Origin: Syntrophorhabdus sp. PtaB.Bin184
GTDB taxonomy: Bacteria > Desulfobacterota > Syntrophorhabdia > Syntrophorhabdales > Syntrophorhabdaceae
NCBI GenBank assembly: GCA_002067555.1
Contig: MVQQ01000199.1
Location: 1-9,862 of the forward strand
Direction: 5' to 3'
DNA length: 9,862 nucleotides
Shown here: piece after piece, positions 7,164 through 9,862 of the stretch
Position numbering within the stretch: the stretch's first letter is position 1
Layout: the number at the start of each line of letters is the position of its first letter
Made by a program: the position numbers and the translations under genes
The notes under the pieces: model-generated
What the model saw: the letters and a program-made list of their open reading frames with translations, nothing else
Told to the model about the DNA's origin: nothing
The model's database searches: none

Positions 7164-9023
7164 TCATCGTTCCTTTCTGTAAACGACCGCGTTGAGCGGG
7201 CCCAGCGAAAGGGTTGCCCCGTGTTCCCCGGTCATGTGGTGTGGCGCTTTCTCGCCGCTTCCGCCCCAGCGGGGCGAAAGGGTGTCGGCGATCACGGCCC
7301 ACGAGCCTTCATGGAACGGTGATTCAATGCATACATCCTCCTCGCTGAAGTTGAAGAAGAGAGCGACATCGTTCCCTGAAAGGGGGATCATGACGGAAAG
7401 GGATTTCCTGTCGGGCCAGCATGTGACCAGGGGCCGACCCTCTGTCATCCGCCAGGGTTTGAGCGAACGCCTCAGTGTTGTCAAATGCCGGTAGAACCCG
7501 TAGAGCGCGTGACGGGCCCCTTCGAGGCGGGACTCCCTGTGGATCCTTGACAGGAGGAATGTCTCCTCCTTTTGTGGATCCGGTATCTCCCCGACGGACG
7601 GGAACCAGGCGAACTCACGCGATCTGCCTGTCCTTACGGCCTCGATGAGCCTTTCATCGCTGTGGCTCACGAAATACAGGAACGGGGTGGTCTCGCCGTA
7701 TTCCTCCCCCATGAACAGCAGGGGGATAAAGGGCGACATGAGGACCGCCGTCGCGGCGATCTTGAGCCCATCGTGGCTGACGAGGGAGGCGAGGCGGTCC
7801 CCGCCGGGCCTGTTGCCCGCCTGGTCGTGGTTCTGTGAGAACACGACGAATTGTGCGGCTGGCCTGTGTTTCGACGGGCTTCCGTGTCTCCTCACGCGGT
7901 AGGAGGAGAACTCGCCCGTGTAGACGTATCCCTCGGCGAAGGACTTGGCCAGGCTCCCGACGTCGCCGAAGTCCTGGTAGTAGCCCTGTTTCTCCCCTGT
8001 CAGAAGGGTGTGGAGAGCGTGGTGAAAATCGTCATTCCACTGGGCGTCAAGGCCGATGCCGCCGACCTCCCGGGGTGTTATGGCCCTTATATCGTTGAGG
8101 TCGCTCTCGGCGATGAGATAGGCGGGAGGATCGCCGGAGAGTGCCGAGGCCACGGTCCCGGAGAGTTCCTCAAGAAAGGTCCGGGCGCTGAAGTCGAATA
8201 TTCCGTGAATGGCATCCAGTCTGAGGGCGTCTATGTGGTAGTCGACGAACCAGTCGAGGGCGTTCCTGATGAAATACGCGCGCACCTCATCGCTGAAGGG
8301 ACCGTCAAAATTGACGGCATCGCCCCACGGGGTCCGATAGCGGTCCGTAAAATAGGGTCCGAAATTTGCCAGGTAATTGCCTTCGGGACCGATATGGTTA
8401 TAGACGACATCGAGAATTACGGCAAGGCCCTGTTCGTGACAGGCGTTCACCAGGGTCTTGAGCCCCCGGGGCCCTCCGTACGTATTGTGGGGGGCGAAGG
8501 GGAAAGTGCCGTCGTATCCCCAGTTCCGGCCGCCCGGGAACTGGCTGACGGGCATGAGCTCGATGGCGTTGACGCCGAGGTCCCTGAAATAATCGAGACA
8601 GCCAACGATGGCCTCGAAGGTCCCCTCCTCCGTAAAGGCGCCCACGTGGAGCTCGTATATGATGTATTCTTCCAGACCGCGGCCCTGCCATCCACCGTCA
8701 CTCCACCGAAACGACGCGTGGTCGACGATCTGCGAAGGACCGTGGACCCCCTCGGGCTGCGACCGGGATGCGGGATCGGGAAACGCAGGGCCGCCGTCGA
8801 TGACAAACCGGTAAAGATCACCGCAGCCGGCTCCGCGCACCTTTCCTTCGAAATAATCTCCCCCGGCGGGCGCGAGGGGTTCCCGTCTCAGGCCGGGACC
8901 TCCGATCATGTCCACCGACACCGTTCGCGCAAGGGGTGCCCACACCCGGAAGGATGTAGATCCGTCCGCGGACGGCATGGCTCCGAGATGCGCCGGGGCG
9001 CATGTCCTGTCGAGTGTTCTCAT
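7164..9023 (-). CDS. treZ: Malto-oligosyltrehalose trehalohydrolase (GH13 subfamily 10)
   Basis: This 619-residue cytoplasmic enzyme cleaves the alpha-1,4 bond next to the trehalose end of maltooligosyl trehalose, freeing trehalose and completing the TreY/TreZ route. An N-terminal CBM48-like beta-sandwich (about 10-105, FRVWAPLARTV) precedes the GH13 barrel (about 120-510). Landmarks are YELHVGAFTEEGTF (123-136), NWGYDGTFPFAPHNTYGG (167-184), region I DVVYNH (205-210), region II DALRLDAIHGI (265-275) with nucleophile D270, region III LIAESDLND (303-311) with acid/base E306, and region IV QNHDQAGN (397-404) with D400. FMGEEYGETTPF (437-448) follows. A small C-terminal beta domain ends the protein. 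Length and motifs match the family and no catalytic residue is missing. It starts at ATG 9023, where residues LGAMPSADGSTSFRVWAP align with the usual N-terminus. The Shine-Dalgarno sequence is weak (GGTGA, about 5 nt upstream). It lies 50 nt after the TreT-like gene, the widest gap in the block. Confidence 0.97.
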   Translation of the reverse strand: MRTLDRTCAPAHLGAMPSADGSTSFRVWAPLARTVSVDMIGGPGLRREPLAPAGGDYFEGKVRGAGCGDLYRFVIDGGPAFPDPASRSQPEGVHGPSQIVDHASFRWSDGGWQGRGLEEYIIYELHVGAFTEEGTFEAIVGCLDYFRDLGVNAIELMPVSQFPGGRNWGYDGTFPFAPHNTYGGPRGLKTLVNACHEQGLAVILDVVYNHIGPEGNYLANFGPYFTDRYRTPWGDAVNFDGPFSDEVRAYFIRNALDWFVDYHIDALRLDAIHGIFDFSARTFLEELSGTVASALSGDPPAYLIAESDLNDIRAITPREVGGIGLDAQWNDDFHHALHTLLTGEKQGYYQDFGDVGSLAKSFAEGYVYTGEFSSYRVRRHGSPSKHRPAAQFVVFSQNHDQAGNRPGGDRLASLVSHDGLKIAATAVLMSPFIPLLFMGEEYGETTPFLYFVSHSDERLIEAVRTGRSREFAWFPSVGEIPDPQKEETFLLSRIHRESRLEGARHALYGFYRHLTTLRRSLKPWRMTEGRPLVTCWPDRKSLSVMIPLSGNDVALFFNFSEEDVCIESPFHEGSWAVIADTLSPRWGGSGEKAPHHMTGEHGATLSLGPLNAVVYRKER

Positions 9024-9073
9024 CTTTCACCAGTATAGCAGAGGACCGTGACGTGCGGCCCGCGGTCTGCCTT

Positions 9074-9862
9074 CTACAACTCCACGAGGCTTTTCTTCTT
9101 CGTGAGGAGCGTGTACCACACCGCCAGGTAGTCCCGCACCTGTCTCGTTATGAGGAAATTCTGACGGACGAACTCGCGGGCCCGCTCACCCATGCCCGCG
9201 GCCATCTCCTTATTGTTGAGAAGCTGGCGCATCCTGAAAGCGCACCCCTCGATGGAGTGGACGAGGAAGCCCGTCACACCGTGGACTATCTGGAGTGGTA
9301 TGCCCCCCGCCGCGCCTCCGATCACGGGTTTGCCTTTCCACATGCCTTCCGCGACCGTGAGGCCGAAACCCTCCTTGAGCGATTTCTGGAGGACCACGCT
9401 GGCCATGGTTTGGAGGGCGTTGATATCCTTGTCGCTGAAGGGGGGAAGAAGGAGGATGTGGATGTCGGGATCGTCTGAAGCGAACTGGCGGACCTCTTCC
9501 AGCACCTCGGCGCCTTCTGGGTCATCCGTCGCGGGGCTGCCGGCCAGCACCAGGACACAGTCGTTGTATTTTTTGACCATGCGGTAGGCCATGATAACAC
9601 CGGTTGGGTCCTTGAACCTGTCGAAGCGGGATACCTGCAGGATCACCGGCCGGTCACGGGGGATGCCGAGCCTCTGCGCCGTATCGTCGATCTCTTCATC
9701 GCTGAGTTGCCTGTTCTTCTCGGACAAAGGATCGATCGACGGAGGTATGATGAACTCGTTGATCCCGAGGGCACCCGCGAAACGGGCGACTGAATAGATC
9801 GCTGCGTCGAACCTCGTGGCGTAACTTCCTATCCTGTTGAACACATCCCTCTGGGGATTGGA
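9074..9862 (-). CDS. treT: Trehalose glycosyltransferring synthase, TreT-type GT4 (5' part missing)
   Basis: The C-terminal 262 residues of a GT-B retaining glycosyltransferase are visible. The frame is open to the window edge (first visible codons S-N-P-Q-R-D-V-F-N), so about 150 N-terminal residues lie outside. TreT reversibly joins glucose from ADP- or UDP-glucose to free glucose to give trehalose. Supporting motifs, numbered from the first visible residue, are IPPSIDPLSEKN (39-50), highly typical of TreT; the phosphate-binding VSRFDRFKDP (77-86, with R79 and K84); and the donor-binding E-x7-E in KEGFGLTVAEGMWKGKPVIG (E164 and E172). GFLVHSIEGCAFRM and REFVRQNFLITRQ complete the Rossmann-type domain. 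No membrane segment is present. Its position before treZ and treY gives two independent trehalose routes in one transcription unit, and the nearby GlgC genes could supply ADP-glucose. A different GT4 acceptor cannot be excluded without the acceptor-binding N-terminal domain. Confidence 0.86.
   Translation of the reverse strand, partial: SNPQRDVFNRIGSYATRFDAAIYSVARFAGALGINEFIIPPSIDPLSEKNRQLSDEEIDDTAQRLGIPRDRPVILQVSRFDRFKDPTGVIMAYRMVKKYNDCVLVLAGSPATDDPEGAEVLEEVRQFASDDPDIHILLLPPFSDKDINALQTMASVVLQKSLKEGFGLTVAEGMWKGKPVIGGAAGGIPLQIVHGVTGFLVHSIEGCAFRMRQLLNNKEMAAGMGERAREFVRQNFLITRQVRDYLAVWYTLLTKKKSLVEL

Noticed and set aside
9024..9073. Internal promoter or terminator in the 50-nt gap before treZ (TATACT at 9032-9037 on the minus strand; weak GACCG/CGGTC inverted repeat)
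   Set aside because: No -35-like hexamer lies at the proper distance, the -10-like site would give a nearly leaderless message, and the 5-bp stem with a long loop and no T-run is too weak for a terminator.
1..9862. CRISPR arrays, insertion sequences, tRNA or rRNA genes, attachment sites
   Set aside because: None seen; the window is almost wholly filled by seven metabolic or membrane genes, and the only clear longer repeat I noticed is the 24-nt one within glgC.

Overview
The window is one compact, single-direction gene block on the minus strand, so it is transcribed from high to low coordinates. It carries seven genes, of which the first and last run off the window. In order of transcription they are: a TreT-type trehalose glycosyltransferase (5' end missing), treZ, treY, two adjacent glucose-1-phosphate adenylyltransferase (GlgC-family) paralogs, a GT-A glycosyltransferase resembling mannosylglycerate/glucosylglycerate synthases, and the start of an MscS/TM-helix-type membrane protein. 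The gaps are 50, 22, 23, -4 (ATGA overlap), 15 and 18 nt, and nearly every gene has a purine-rich Shine-Dalgarno sequence. This looks like one operon. I see no internal terminator or convincing internal promoter, no RNA gene, mobile element or CRISPR, and no gene-free stretch over 50 nt.

Functionally this is an osmolyte and alpha-glucan module. The GlgC-family proteins would make ADP-glucose from glucose-1-phosphate and ATP. TreT can join an NDP-glucose to glucose to give trehalose. TreY and TreZ make trehalose a second way, from the reducing end of glycogen-derived maltooligosaccharides. The GT-A enzyme probably transfers a sugar from an NDP-sugar to a small acceptor such as D-glycerate, giving a second kind of compatible solute. 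The channel-like protein could release solutes on osmotic downshift. No glgA, glgB or glgX lies in the window, so glycogen synthesis and debranching must be encoded elsewhere.

The most interesting point is the GlgC pair. The downstream copy keeps the usual active-site residues, while the upstream copy has Glu where the GxGxRL arginine should be and has lost the Asp of the YWRDVG motif. This suggests a catalytic/non-catalytic pair analogous to GlgC/GlgD of Firmicutes, translationally coupled by a 4-nt overlap. A 24-nt perfect in-frame repeat inside the beta-helix domain of the downstream copy is also notable.

The DNA is GC-rich, with strong third-position GC that produces long antisense shadow ORFs. 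Gene order, the long (996 aa) TreY and the GlgC type suggest a Gram-negative bacterium, possibly a deltaproteobacterial/Desulfobacterota lineage. The taxonomic guess is weak and comes from family resemblance only.
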